From Limanda limanda (lineage: Eukaryota; Chordata; Actinopteri; Pleuronectiformes; Pleuronectidae), in assembly GCF_963576545.1 (NCBI RefSeq), contig NW_026870442.1, positions 26,339 to 90,338 on the forward strand: a stretch of 64,000 bases of DNA, in the 5' to 3' direction. This document shows, one piece after another, positions 49,110-61,740 of the stretch. A model generated the notes under the pieces. It made no database searches. It was not told where the DNA came from and worked only from the letters and a program-made list of their open reading frames with translations. Made by a program: the position numbers and the translations under genes. How positions within the stretch are numbered: the stretch's first letter is position 1; each line of letters starts with the position of its first letter.

Positions 49110-50269
49110 AACCCTTCCGAAAGTCGGAGAAGCTCAAGGATGGTACCGATCGATGCGTGCTACCCCATTTAGTGGGGGTAGAGCCTATTTGCAAGTCTCT
49201 CCGACCTTCACAAAAAAAGTTATTCAAGAATATCTCTTTCTCCTATGTGCTTTCATCCCTAACCCTAACCCTAACCCTTCCGAAAGTCGGAGAAGCTCAA
49301 GGATGGTACTGATCGATGCGCGCAACCCCATTTAGTGGGGGTAGAGCCTACTTGCAAGTCTCTCCGACCTTCACAAAAAAAGTTATTCAAGAATATCTCC
49401 TCAGATTTGGGGGAATTTCGTCGGTCGACCTCTTCCGAAGGTCGTACAAGCTCGGGGATGGTACCAATCGATCCGCAGGACCCAAATTAGTCCAGATGCA
49501 ACCACTTTCCAAGTCTCTCCGACCTTCACAAAAAAAGTTATTCAAGAATATCTCTTTCTCCTATGTGCTTTCATCCCTAACCCTAACCCTAACCCTTCCG
49601 AAAGTCGGAGAAGCTCAAGGATGGTACCGATCGATGCGCGCTACCCCATTTAGTGGGGGTAGAGCCTACTTGCAAGTCTCTCCGACCTTCACAAAAAAAG
49701 TTATTCAAGAATATCTCTTTCTCCTATGTGCTTTCATCCCTAACCCTAACCCTAACCCTTCCGAAAGTCGGAGAAGCTCAAGGATGGTACCGATCGATGC
49801 GCGCAACCCCATTTAGTGGGGGTAGAGCCTACTTGCAAGTCTCTCCGACCTTCACAAAAAAGGTTATTCAAGAATATCTCCTCAGATTTGGGGGAATTTC
49901 GTCGGTCGACCTCTTCCGAAGGTCGTACAAGCTCAGGGATGGTACCAATCGATCCGCAGGACCCAAATTAGTCCAGATGCAACCACTTTCCAAGTCTCTC
50001 CGACCTTCACAAAAAAAGTTATTCAAGAATATCTCTTTCTCCTATGTGCTTTCATCCCTAACCCTAACCCTAACCCTTCCGAAAGTCGGAGAAGCTCAAG
50101 GATGGTACCGATCGATGCGCGCTACCCCATTTAGTGGGGGTAGAGCCTACTTGCAAGTCTCTCCGACCTTCACAAAAAAAGTTATTCAAGAATATCTCTT
50201 TCTCCTATGTGCTTTCATCCCTAACCCTAACCCTAACCCTTCCGAAAGTCGGAGAAGCTCAAGGATGGT
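49110..50269 (+). repeat. Duplicated block, left copy (offset 1600)
   Basis: Shared variants with 50710-51869 are gcgtgctacc (49158), cctatttgc (49188), the A6G tract (49862) and ctcaggg (49935), all recurring 1600 bp later. A single CCCTAA loss at the left edge of the right copy changes the offset to 1606 beyond that point. Confidence 0.84.
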
Positions 50270-50709
50270 ACTGATCGATGCGCGCAACCCCATTTAGTGG
50301 GGGTAGAGCCTACTTGCAAGTCTCTCCGACCTTCACAAAAAAAGTTATTCAAGAATATCTCCTCAGATTTGGGGGAATTTCGTCGGTCGACCTCTTCCGA
50401 AGGTCGTACAAGCTCGGGGATGGTACCAATCGATCCGCAGGACCCAAATTAGTCCAGATGCAACCACTTTCCAAGTCTCTCCGACCTTCACAAAAAAAGT
50501 TATTCAAGAATATCTCTTTCTCCTATGTGCTTTCATCCCTAACCCTAACCCTAACCCTTCCGAAAGTCGGAGAAGCTCAAGGATGGTACCGATCGATGCG
50601 CGCTACCCCATTTAGTGGGGGTAGAGCCTACTTGCAAGTCTCTCCGACCTTCACAAAAAAAGTTATTCAAGAATATCTCTTTCTCCTATGTGCTTTCATC
50701 CCTAACCCT

Positions 50710-51869
50710 AACCCTTCCGAAAGTCGGAGAAGCTCAAGGATGGTACCGATCGATGCGTGCTACCCCATTTAGTGGGGGTAGAGCCTATTTGCAAGTCTCT
50801 CCGACCTTCACAAAAAAAGTTATTCAAGAATATCTCTTTCTCCTATGTGCTTTCATCCCTAACCCTAACCCTAACCCTTCCGAAAGTCGGAGAAGCTCAA
50901 GGATGGTACTGATCGATGCGCGCAACCCCATTTAGTGGGGGTAGAGCCTACTTGCAAGTCTCTCCGACCTTCACAAAAAAAGTTATTCAAGAATATCTCC
51001 TCAGATTTGGGGGAATTTCGTCGGTCGACCTCTTCCGAAGGTCGTACAAGCTCGGGGATGGTACCAATCGATCCGCAGGACCCAAATTAGTCCAGATGCA
51101 ACCACTTTCCAAGTCTCTCCGACCTTCACAAAAAAAGTTATTCAAGAATATCTCTTTCTCCTATGTGCTTTCATCCCTAACCCTAACCCTAACCCTTCCG
51201 AAAGTCGGAGAAGCTCAAGGATGGTACCGATCGATGCGCGCTACCCCATTTAGTGGGGGTAGAGCCTACTTGCAAGTCTCTCCGACCTTCACAAAAAAAG
51301 TTATTCAAGAATATCTCTTTCTCCTATGTGCTTTCATCCCTAACCCTAACCCTAACCCTTCCGAAAGTCGGAGAAGCTCAAGGATGGTACCGATCGATGC
51401 GCGCAACCCCATTTAGTGGGGGTAGAGCCTACTTGCAAGTCTCTCCGACCTTCACAAAAAAGGTTATTCAAGAATATCTCCTCAGATTTGGGGGAATTTC
51501 GTCGGTCGACCTCTTCCGAAGGTCGTACAAGCTCAGGGATGGTACCAATCGATCCGCAGGACCCAAATTAGTCCAGATGCAACCACTTTCCAAGTCTCTC
51601 CGACCTTCACAAAAAAAGTTATTCAAGAATATCTCTTTCTCCTATGTGCTTTCATCCCTAACCCTAACCCTAACCCTTCCGAAAGTCGGAGAAGCTCAAG
51701 GATGGTACCGATCGATGCGCGCTACCCCATTTAGTGGGGGTAGAGCCTACTTGCAAGTCTCTCCGACCTTCACAAAAAAAGTTATTCAAGAATATCTCTT
51801 TCTCCTATGTGCTTTCATCCCTAACCCTAACCCTAACCCTTCCGAAAGTCGGAGAAGCTCAAGGATGGT
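50710..51869 (+). repeat. Duplicated block, right copy (offset 1600)
   Basis: This is the counterpart of 49110-50269. It includes the A6G/ctcaggg B context, which recurs again at 53231/53304 and 58377/58450, so it belongs to a wider region III family. Confidence 0.84.
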
Positions 51870-53309
51870 ACCGATCGATGCGCGCAACCCCATTTAGTGG
51901 GGGTAGAGCCTACTTGCAAGTCTCTCCGACCTTCACAAAAAAGGTTATTCAAGAATATCTCCTCAGATTTGGGGGAATTTCGTCGGTCGACCTCTTCCGA
52001 AGGTCGTACAAGCTCGGGGATGGTACCAATCGATCCGCAGGACCCAAATTAGTCCAGATGCAACCACTTTCCAAGTCTCTCCGACCTTCACAAAAAAAGT
52101 TATTCAAGAATATCTCTTTCTCCTATGTGCTTTCATCCCTAACCCTAACCCTAACCCTTCCGAAAGTCGGAGAAGCTCAAGGATGGTACCGATCGATGCG
52201 CGCTACCCCATTTAGTGGGGGTAGAGCCTACTTGCAAGTCTCTCCGACCTTCACAAAAAAAGTTATTCAAGAATATCTCTTTCTCCTATGTGCTTTCATC
52301 CCTAACCCTAACCCTAACCCTTCCGAAAGTCGGAGAAGCTCAAGGATGGTACCGATCGATGCGCGCTACCCCATTTAGTGGGGGTAGAGCCTACTTGCAA
52401 GTCTCTCCGACCTTCACAAAAAAAGTTATTCAAGAATATCTCTTTCTCCTATGTGCTTTCATCCCTAACCCTAACCCTAACCCTTCCGAAAGTCGGAGAA
52501 GCTCAAGAATGGTACCGATCGATGCGCGCTACCCCATTTAGTGGGGGTAGAGCCTACTTGCAAGTCTCTCCGACCTTCACAAAAAAAGTTATTCAAGAAT
52601 ATCTCTTTCTCCTATGTGCTTTCATCCCTAACCCTAACCCTAACCCTTCCGAAAGTCGGAGAAGCTCAAGGATGGTACTGATCGATGCGCGCAACCCCAT
52701 TTAGTGGGGGTAGAGCCTACTTGCAAGTCTCTCCGACCTTCACAAAAAAAGTTATTCAAGAATATCTCCTCAGATTTGGGGGAATTTCGTCGGTCGACCT
52801 CTTCCGAAGGTCGTACAAGCTCGGGGATGGTACCAATCGATCCGCAGGACCCAAATTAGTCCAGATGCAACCACTTTCCAAGTCTCTCCGACCTTCACAA
52901 AAAAAGTTATTCAAGAATATCTCTTTCTCCTATGTGCTTTCATCCCTAACCCTAACCCTAACCCTTCCGAAAGTCGGAGAAGCTCAAGGATGGTACCGAT
53001 CGATGCGCGCTACCCCATTTAGTGGGGGTAGAGCCTACTTGCAAGTCTCTCCGACCTTCACAAAAAAAGTTATTCAAGAATATCTCTTTCTCCTATGTGC
53101 TTTCATCCCTAACCCTAACCCTAACCCTTCCGAAAGTCGGAGAAGCTCAAGGATGGTACCGATCGATGCGCGCAACCCCATTTAGTGGGGGTAGAGCCTA
53201 CTTGCAAGTCTCTCCGACCTTCACAAAAAAGGTTATTCAAGAATATCTCCTCAGATTTGGGGGAATTTCGTCGGTCGACCTCTTCCGAAGGTCGTACAAG
53301 CTCAGGGAT

Positions 53310-56300
53310 GGTACCAATCGATCCGCAGGACCCAAATTAGTCCAGATGCAACCACTTTCCAAGTCTCTCCGACCTTCACAAAAAAAGTTATTCAAGAATA
53401 TCTCTTTCTCCTATGTGCTTTCATCCCTAACCCTAACCCTAACCCTTCCGAAAGTCGGAGAAGCTCAAGGATGGTACCGATCGATGCGCGCTACCCCATT
53501 TAGTGGGGGTAGAGCCTACTTGCAAGTCTCTCCGACCTTCACAAAAAAAGTTATTCAAGAATATCTCTTTCTCCTATGTGCTTTCATCCCTAACCCTAAC
53601 CCTAACCCTTCCGAAAGTCGGAGAAGCTCAAGGATGGTACCGATCGATGCGCGCAACCCCATTTAGTGGGGGTAGAGCCTACTTGCAAGTCTCTCCGACC
53701 TTCACAAAAAAGGTTATTCAAGAATATCTCCTCAGATTTGGGGGAATTTCGTCGGTCGACCTCTTCCGAAGGTCGTACAAGCTCGGGGATGGTACCAATC
53801 GATCTGCAGGACCCAAATTAGTCCAGATGCAACCACTTTCCAAGTCTCTCCGACCTTCACAAAAAAAGTTATTCAAGAATATCTCTTTCTCCTATGTGCT
53901 TTCATCCCTAACCCTAACCCTAACCCTTCCGAAAGTCGGAGAAGCTCAAGGATGGTACCGATCGATGCGCGCTACCCCATTTAGTGGGGGTAGAGCCTAC
54001 TTGCAAGTCTCTCCGACCTTCACAAAAAAAGTTATTCAAGAATATCTCCTCAGATTTGGGGGAATTTCGTCGGTCGACCTCTTCCGAAGGTCGTACAAGC
54101 TCGGGGATGGTACCAATCGATCGGCAGGACCCAAATTAGTCCAGATGCAACCACTTTCCAAGTCTCTCCGACCTTCACAAAAAAAGTTATTCAAGAATAT
54201 CTCTTTCTCCTATGTGCTTTCATCCCTAACCCTAACCCTAACCCTTCCGAAAGTCGGAGAAGCTCAAGGATGGTACCGATCGATGCGCGCTACCCCATTT
54301 AGTGGGGGTAGAGCCTACTTGCAAGTCTCTCCGACCTTCACAAAAAAAGTTATTCAAGAATATCTCTTTCTCCTATGTGCTTTCATCCCTAACCCTAACC
54401 CTAACCCTTCCGAAAGTCGGAGAAGCTCAAGGATGGTACCGATCGATGCGCGCTACCCCATTTAGTGGGGGTAGAGCCTACTTGCAAGTCTCTCCGACCT
54501 TCACAAAAAAAGTTATTCAAGAATATCTCTTTCTCCTATGTGCTTTCATCCCTAACCCTAACCCTAACCCTTCCGAAAGTCGGAGAAGCTCAAGAATGGT
54601 ACCGATCGATGCGCGCTACCCCATTTAGTGGGGGTAGAGCCTACTTGCAAGTCTCTCCGACCTTCACAAAAAAAGTTATTCAAGAATATCTCTTTCTCCT
54701 ATGTGCTTTCATCCCTAACCCTAACCCTAACCCTTCCGAAAGTCGGAGAAGCTCAAGGATGGTACTGATCGATGCGCGCAACCCCATTTAGTGGGGGTAG
54801 AGCCTACTTGCAAGTCTCTCCGACCTTCACAAAAAAAGTTATTCAAGAATATCTCTTTCTCCTATGTGCTTTCATCCCTAACCCTAACCCTAACCCTTCC
54901 GAAAGTCGGAGAAGCTCAAGGATGGTACCGATCGATGCGCGCTACCCCATTTAGTGGGGGTAGAGCCTACTTGCAAGTCTCTCCGACCTTCACAAAAAAA
55001 GTTATTCAAGAATATCTCTTTCTCCTATGTGCTTTCATCCCTAACCCTAACCCTAACCCTTCCGAAAGTCGGAGAAGCTCAAGGATGGTACTGATCGATG
55101 CGTGCAACCCCATTTAGTGGGGGTAGAGCCTACTTGCAAGTCTCTCCGACCTTCACAAAAAAAGTTATTCAAGAATATCTCCTCAGATTTGGGGGAATTT
55201 CGTCGGTCGACCTCTTCCGAAGGTCGTACAAGCTCGGGGATGGTACCAATCGATCCGCAGGACCCAAATTAGTCCAGATGCAACCACTTTCCAAGTCTCT
55301 CCGACCTTCACAAAAAAAGTTATTCAAGAATATCTCTTTCTCCTATGTGCTTTCATCCCTAACCCTAACCCTAACCCTTCCGAAAGTCGGAGAAGCTCAA
55401 GGATGGTACCGATCGATGCGCGCTACCCCATTTAGTGGGGGTAGAGCCTACTTGCAAGTCTCTCCGACCTTCACAAAAAAAGTTATTCAAGAATATCTCT
55501 TTCTCCTATGTGCTTTCATCCCTAACCCTAACCCTAACCCTTCCGAAAGTCGGAGAAGCTCAAGGATGGTACCGATCGATGCGCGCAACCCCATTTAGTG
55601 GGGGTAGAGCCTACTTGCAAGTCTCTCCGACCTTCACAAAAAAGGTTATTCAAGAATATCTCCTCAGATTTGGGGGAATTTCGTCGGTCGACCTCTTCCG
55701 AAGGTCGTACAAGCTCGGGGATGGTACCAATCGATCTGCAGGACCCAAATTAGTCCAGATGCAACCACTTTCCAAGTCTCTCCGACCTTCACAAAAAAAG
55801 TTATTCAAGAATATCTCTTTCTCCTATGTGCTTTCATCCCTAACCCTAACCCTAACCCTTCCGAAAGTCGGAGAAGCTCAAGGATGGTACCGATCGATGC
55901 GCGCTACCCCATTTAGTGGGGGTAGAGCCTACTTGCAAGTCTCTCCGACCTTCACAAAAAAAGTTATTCAAGAATATCTCCTCAGATTTGGGGGAATTTC
56001 GTCGGTCGACCTCTTCCGAAGGTCGTACAAGCTCGGGGATGGTACCAATCGATCGGCAGGACCCAAATTAGTCCAGATGCAACCACTTTCCAAGTCTCTC
56101 CGACCTTCACAAAAAAAGTTATTCAAGAATATCTCTTTCTCCTATGTGCTTTCATCCCTAACCCTAACCCTAACCCTTCCGAAAGTCGGAGAAGCTCAAG
56201 GATGGTACCGATCGATGCGCGCTACCCCATTTAGTGGGGGTAGAGCCTACTTGCAAGTCTCTCCGACCTTCACAAAAAAAGTTATTCAAGAATATCTCTT

Positions 56301-57426
56301 TCTCCTATGTGCTTTCATCCCTAACCCTAACCCTAACCCTTCCGAAAGTCGGAGAAGCTCAAGGATGGTACCGATCGATGCGCGCTACCCCATTTAGTGG
56401 GGGTAGAGCCTACTTGCAAGTCTCTCCGACCTTCACAAAAAAAGTTATTCAAGAATATCTCTTTCTCCTATGTGCTTTCATCCCTAACCCTAACCCTAAC
56501 CCTTCCGAAAGTCGGAGAAGCTCAAGAATGGTACCGATCGATGCGCGCTACCCCATTTAGTGGGGGTAGAGCCTACTTGCAAGTCTCTCCGACCTTCACA
56601 AAAAAAGTTATTCAAGAATATCTCTTTCTCCTATGTGCTTTCATCCCTAACCCTAACCCTAACCCTTCCGAAAGTCGGAGAAGCTCAAGGATGGTACTGA
56701 TCGATGCGCGCAACCCCATTTAGTGGGGGTAGAGCCTACTTGCAAGTCTCTCCGACCTTCACAAAAAAAGTTATTCAAGAATATCTCTTTCTCCTATGTG
56801 CTTTCATCCCTAACCCTAACCCTAACCCTTCCGAAAGTCGGAGAAGCTCAAGGATGGTACCGATCGATGCGCGCTACCCCATTTAGTGGGGGTAGAGCCT
56901 ACTTGCAAGTCTCTCCGACCTTCACAAAAAAAGTTATTCAAGAATATCTCTTTCTCCTATGTGCTTTCATCCCTAACCCTAACCCTAACCCTTCCGAAAG
57001 TCGGAGAAGCTCAAGGATGGTACTGATCGATGCGTGCAACCCCATTTAGTGGGGGTAGAGCCTACTTGCAAGTCTCTCCGACCTTCACAAAAAAAGTTAT
57101 TCAAGAATATCTCCTCAGATTTGGGGGAATTTCGTCGGTCGACCTCTTCCGAAGGTCGTACAAGCTCGGGGATGGTACCAATCGATCCGCAGGACCCAAA
57201 TTAGTCCAGATGCAACCACTTTCCAAGTCTCTCCGACCTTCACAAAAAAAGTTATTCAAGAATATCTCTTTCTCCTATGTGCTTTCATCCCTAACCCTAA
57301 CCCTAACCCTTCCGAAAGTCGGAGAAGCTCAAGGATGGTACCGATCGATGCGCGCTACCCCATTTAGTGGGGGTAGAGCCTACTTGCAAGTCTCTCCGAC
57401 CTTCACAAAAAAAGTTATTCAAGAAT
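53310..57426 (+). repeat. 1932-bp tandem duplication, about 2.1 copies
   Basis: Positions shifted by 1932 bp match in monomer order and rare variants: tcggcagg at 54121 and 56053 (the only two in the window), caagaatgg at 54591 and 56523, and gcgtgcaacc near 55101 and 57033. The unit equals 9 A plus 3 B (9 x 163 + 3 x 155 = 1932). A further caagaatgg at 52504 shows an older related copy. Confidence 0.87.
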
Positions 57427-60400
57427 ATCTCTTTCTCCTATGTGCTTTCATCCCTAACCCTAACCCTTCCGAAAGTCGGAGAAGCTCAAGGATGGTACCG
57501 ATCGATGCGCGCTACCCCATTTAGTGGGGGTAGAGCCTATTTGCAAGTCTCTCCGACCTTCACAAAAAAAGTTATTCAAGAATATCTCTTTCTCCTATGT
57601 GCTTTCATCCCTAACCCTAACCCTAACCCTTCCGAAAGTCGGAGAAGCTCAAGGATGGTACCGATCGATGCGCGCTACCCCATTTAGTGGGGGTAGAGCC
57701 TACTTGCAAGTCTCTCCGACCTTCACAAAAAAAGTTATTCAAGAATATCTCTTTCTCCTATGTGCTTTCATCCCTAACCCTAACCCTAACCCTTCCGAAA
57801 GTCGGAGAAGCTCAAGGATGGTACTGATCGATGCGCGCAACCCCATTTAGTGGGGGTAGAGCCTACTTGCAAGTCTCTCCGACCTTCACAAAAAAAGTTA
57901 TTCAAGAATATCTCCTCAGATTTGGGGGAATTTCGTCGGTCGACCTCTTCCGAAGGTCGTACAAGCTCGGGGATGGTACCAATCGATCCGCAGGACCCAA
58001 ATTAGTCCAGATGCAACCACTTTCCAAGTCTCTCCGACCTTCACAAAAAAAGTTATTCAAGAATATCTCTTTCTCCTATGTGCTTTCATCCCTAACCCTA
58101 ACCCTAACCCTTCCGAAAGTCGGAGAAGCTCAAGGATGGTACCGATCGATGCGCGCTACCCCATTTAGTGGGGGTAGAGCCTACTTGCAAGTCTCTCCGA
58201 CCTTCACAAAAAAAGTTATTCAAGAATATCTCTTTCTCCTATGTGCTTTCATCCCTAACCCTAACCCTAACCCTTCCGAAAGTCGGAGAAGCTCAAGGAT
58301 GGTACCGATCGATGCGCGCAACCCCATTTAGTGGGGGTAGAGCCTACTTGCAAGTCTCTCCGACCTTCACAAAAAAGGTTATTCAAGAATATCTCCTCAG
58401 ATTTGGGGGAATTTCGTCGGTCGACCTCTTCCGAAGGTCGTACAAGCTCAGGGATGGTACCAATCGATCCGCAGGACCCAAATTAGTCCAGATGCAACCA
58501 CTTTCCAAGTCTCTCCGACCTTCACAAAAAAAGTTATTCAAGAATATCTCTTTCTCCTATGTGCTTTCATCCCTAACCCTAACCCTAACCCTTCCGAAAG
58601 TCGGAGAAGCTCAAGGATGGTACCGATCGATGCGCGCTACCCCATTTAGTGGGGGTAGAGCCTACTTGCAAGTCTCTCCGACCTTCACAAAAAAAGTTAT
58701 TCAAGAATATCTCTTTCTCCTATGTGCTTTCATCCCTAACCCTAACCCTTCCGAAAGTCGGAGAAGCTCAAGGATGGTACCGATCGATGCGCGCAACCCC
58801 ATTTAGTGGGGGTAGAGCCTACTTGCAAGTCTCTCCGACCTTCACAAAAAAGGTTATTCAAGAATATCTCCTCAGATTTGGGGGAATTTCGTCGGTCGAC
58901 CTCTTCCGAAGGTCGTACAAGCTCGGGGATGGTACCAATCGATCCGCAGGACCCAAATTAGTCCAGATGCAACCACTTTCCAAGTCTCTCCGACCTTCAC
59001 AAAAAAAGTTATTCAAGAATATCTCTTTCTCCTATGTGCTTTCATCCCTAACCCTAACCCTAACCCTTCCGAAAGTCGGAGAAGCTCAAGGATGGTACCG
59101 ATCGATGCGCGCTACCCCATTTAGTGGGGGTAGAGCCTACTTGCAAGTCTCTCCGACCTTCACAAAAAAAGTTATTCAAGAATATCTCCTCAGATTTGGG
59201 GGAATTTCGTCGGTCGACCTCTTCCGAAGGTCGTACAAGCTCGGGGATGGTACCAATCGATCCGCAGGACCCAAATTAGTCCAGATGCAACCACTTTCCA
59301 AGTCTCTCCGACCTTCACAAAAAAAGTTATTCAAGAATATCTCTTTCTCCTATGTGCTTTCATCCCTAACCCTAACCCTAACCCTTCCGAAAGTCGGAGA
59401 AGCTCAAGGATGGTACCGATCGATGCGCGCTACCCCATTTAGTGGGGGTAGAGCCTACTTGCAAGTCTCTCCGACCTTCACAAAAAAAGTTATTCAAGAA
59501 TATCTCTTTCTCCTATGTGCTTTCATCCCTAACCCTAACCCTAACCCTTCCGAAAGTCGGAGAAGCTCAAGGATGGTACCGATCGATGCGCGCTACCCCA
59601 TTTAGTGGGGGTAGAGCCTACTTGCAAGTCTCTCCGACCTTCACAAAAAAAGTTATTCAAGAATATCTCTTTCTCCTATGTGCTTTCATCCCTAACCCTA
59701 ACCCTAACCCTTCCGAAAGTCGGAGAAGCTCAAGGATGGTACCGATCGATGCGCGCTACCCCATTTAGTGGGGGTAGAGCCTACTTGCAAGTCTCTCCGA
59801 CCTTCACAAAAAAAGTTATTCAAGAATATCTCTTTCTCCTATGTGCTTTCATCCCTAACCCTAACCCTAACCCTTCCGAAAGTCGGAGAAGCTCAAGGAT
59901 GGTACTGATCGATGCGCGCAACCCCATTTAGTGGGGGTAGAGCCTACTTGCAAGTCTCTCCGACCTTCACAAAAAAAGTTATTCAAGAATATCTCCTCAG
60001 ATTTGGGGGAATTTCGTCGGTCGACCTCTTCCGAAGGTCGTACAAGCTCGGGGATGGTACCAATCGATCCGCAGGACCCAAATTAGTCCAGATGCAACCA
60101 CTTTCCAAGTCTCTCCGACCTTCACAAAAAAAGTTATTCAAGAATATCTCTTTCTCCTATGTGCTTTCATCCCTAACCCTAACCCTAACCCTTCCGAAAG
60201 TCGGAGAAGCTCAAGGATGGTACCGATCGATGCGCGCTACCCCATTTAGTGGGGGTAGAGCCTACTTGCAAGTCTCTCCGACCTTCACAAAAAAAGTTAT
60301 TCAAGAATATCTCTTTCTCCTATGTGCTTTCATCCCTAACCCTAACCCTAACCCTTCCGAAAGTCGGAGAAGCTCAAGGATGGTACCGATCGATGCGCGC

Positions 60401-61740
60401 TACCCCATTTAGTGGGGGTAGAGCCTATTTGCAAGTCTCTCCGACCTTCACAAAAAAAGTTATTCAAGAATATCTCTTTCTCCTATGTGCTTTCATCCCT
60501 AACCCTAACCCTAACCCTTCCGAAAGTCGGAGAAGCTCAAGGATGGTACCGATCGATGCGCGCTACCCCATTTAGTGGGGGTAGAGCCTACTTGCAAGTC
60601 TCTCCGACCTTCACAAAAAAAGTTATTCAAGAATATCTCTTTCTCCTATGTGCTTTCATCCCTAACCCTAACCCTAACCCTTCCGAAAGTCGGAGAAGCT
60701 CAAGGATGGTACTGATCGATGCGCGCAACCCCATTTAGTGGGGGTAGAGCCTACTTGCAAGTCTCTCCGACCTTCACAAAAAAAGTTATTCAAGAATATC
60801 TCTTTCTCCTATGTGCTTTCATCCCTAACCCTAACCCTAACCCTTCCGAAAGTCGGAGAAGCTCAAGGATGGTACCGATCGATGCGCGCTACCCCATTTA
60901 GTGGGGGTAGAGCCTACTTGCAAGTCTCTCCGACCTTCACAAAAAAAGTTATTCAAGAATATCTCTTTCTCCTATGTGCTTTCATCCCTAACCCTAACCC
61001 TAACCCTTCCGAAAGTCGGAGAAGCTCAAGGATGGTACTGATCGATGCGTGCAACCCCATTTAGTGGGGGTAGAGCCTACTTGCAAGTCTCTCCGACCTT
61101 CACAAAAAAAGTTATTCAAGAATATCTCCTCAGATTTGGGGGAATTTCGTCGGTCGACCTCTTCCGAAGGTCGTACAAGCTCGGGGATGGTACCAATCGA
61201 TCCGCAGGACCCAAATTAGTCCAGATGCAACCACTTTCCAAGTCTCTCCGACCTTCACAAAAAAAGTTATTCAAGAATATCTCTTTCTCCTATGTGCTTT
61301 CATCCCTAACCCTAACCCTAACCCTTCCGAAAGTCGGAGAAGCTCAAGGATGGTACCGATCGATGCGCGCTACCCCATTTAGTGGGGGTAGAGCCTACTT
61401 GCAAGTCTCTCCGACCTTCACAAAAAAAGTTATTCAAGAATATCTCTTTCTCCTATGTGCTTTCATCCCTAACCCTAACCCTTCCGAAAGTCGGAGAAGC
61501 TCAAGGATGGTACCGATCGATGCGCGCTACCCCATTTAGTGGGGGTAGAGCCTATTTGCAAGTCTCTCCGACCTTCACAAAAAAAGTTATTCAAGAATAT
61601 CTCTTTCTCCTATGTGCTTTCATCCCTAACCCTAACCCTAACCCTTCCGAAAGTCGGAGAAGCTCAAGGATGGTACCGATCGATGCGCGCTACCCCATTT
61701 AGTGGGGGTAGAGCCTACTTGCAAGTCTCTCCGACCTTCA

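Larger units (their letters stand above)
41803..61740 (+). repeat. Array region III: B monomer map 41,803-61,740
   Basis: B monomers start at 42781, 43425, 44395, 45202, 45683, 46816, 47297, 48756, 49400, 49881, 50362, 51000, 51481, 51962, 52769, 53250, 53731, 54049, 55182, 55663, 55981, 57114, 57915, 58396, 58871, 59189, 59996 and 61129. All are 155 bp; the 156-bp form is absent. Shortened A monomers start at 50680, 57432, 58714 and 61447. Diagnostic variants not seen to the left are cctatttgc (43050, 44020, 46441, 49188, 50788, 57540, 60428, 61555) and an A-to-G change in the A7 tract (47278, 49862, 51462, 51943, 53231, 53712, 55644, 58377, 58852). Confidence 0.95.
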
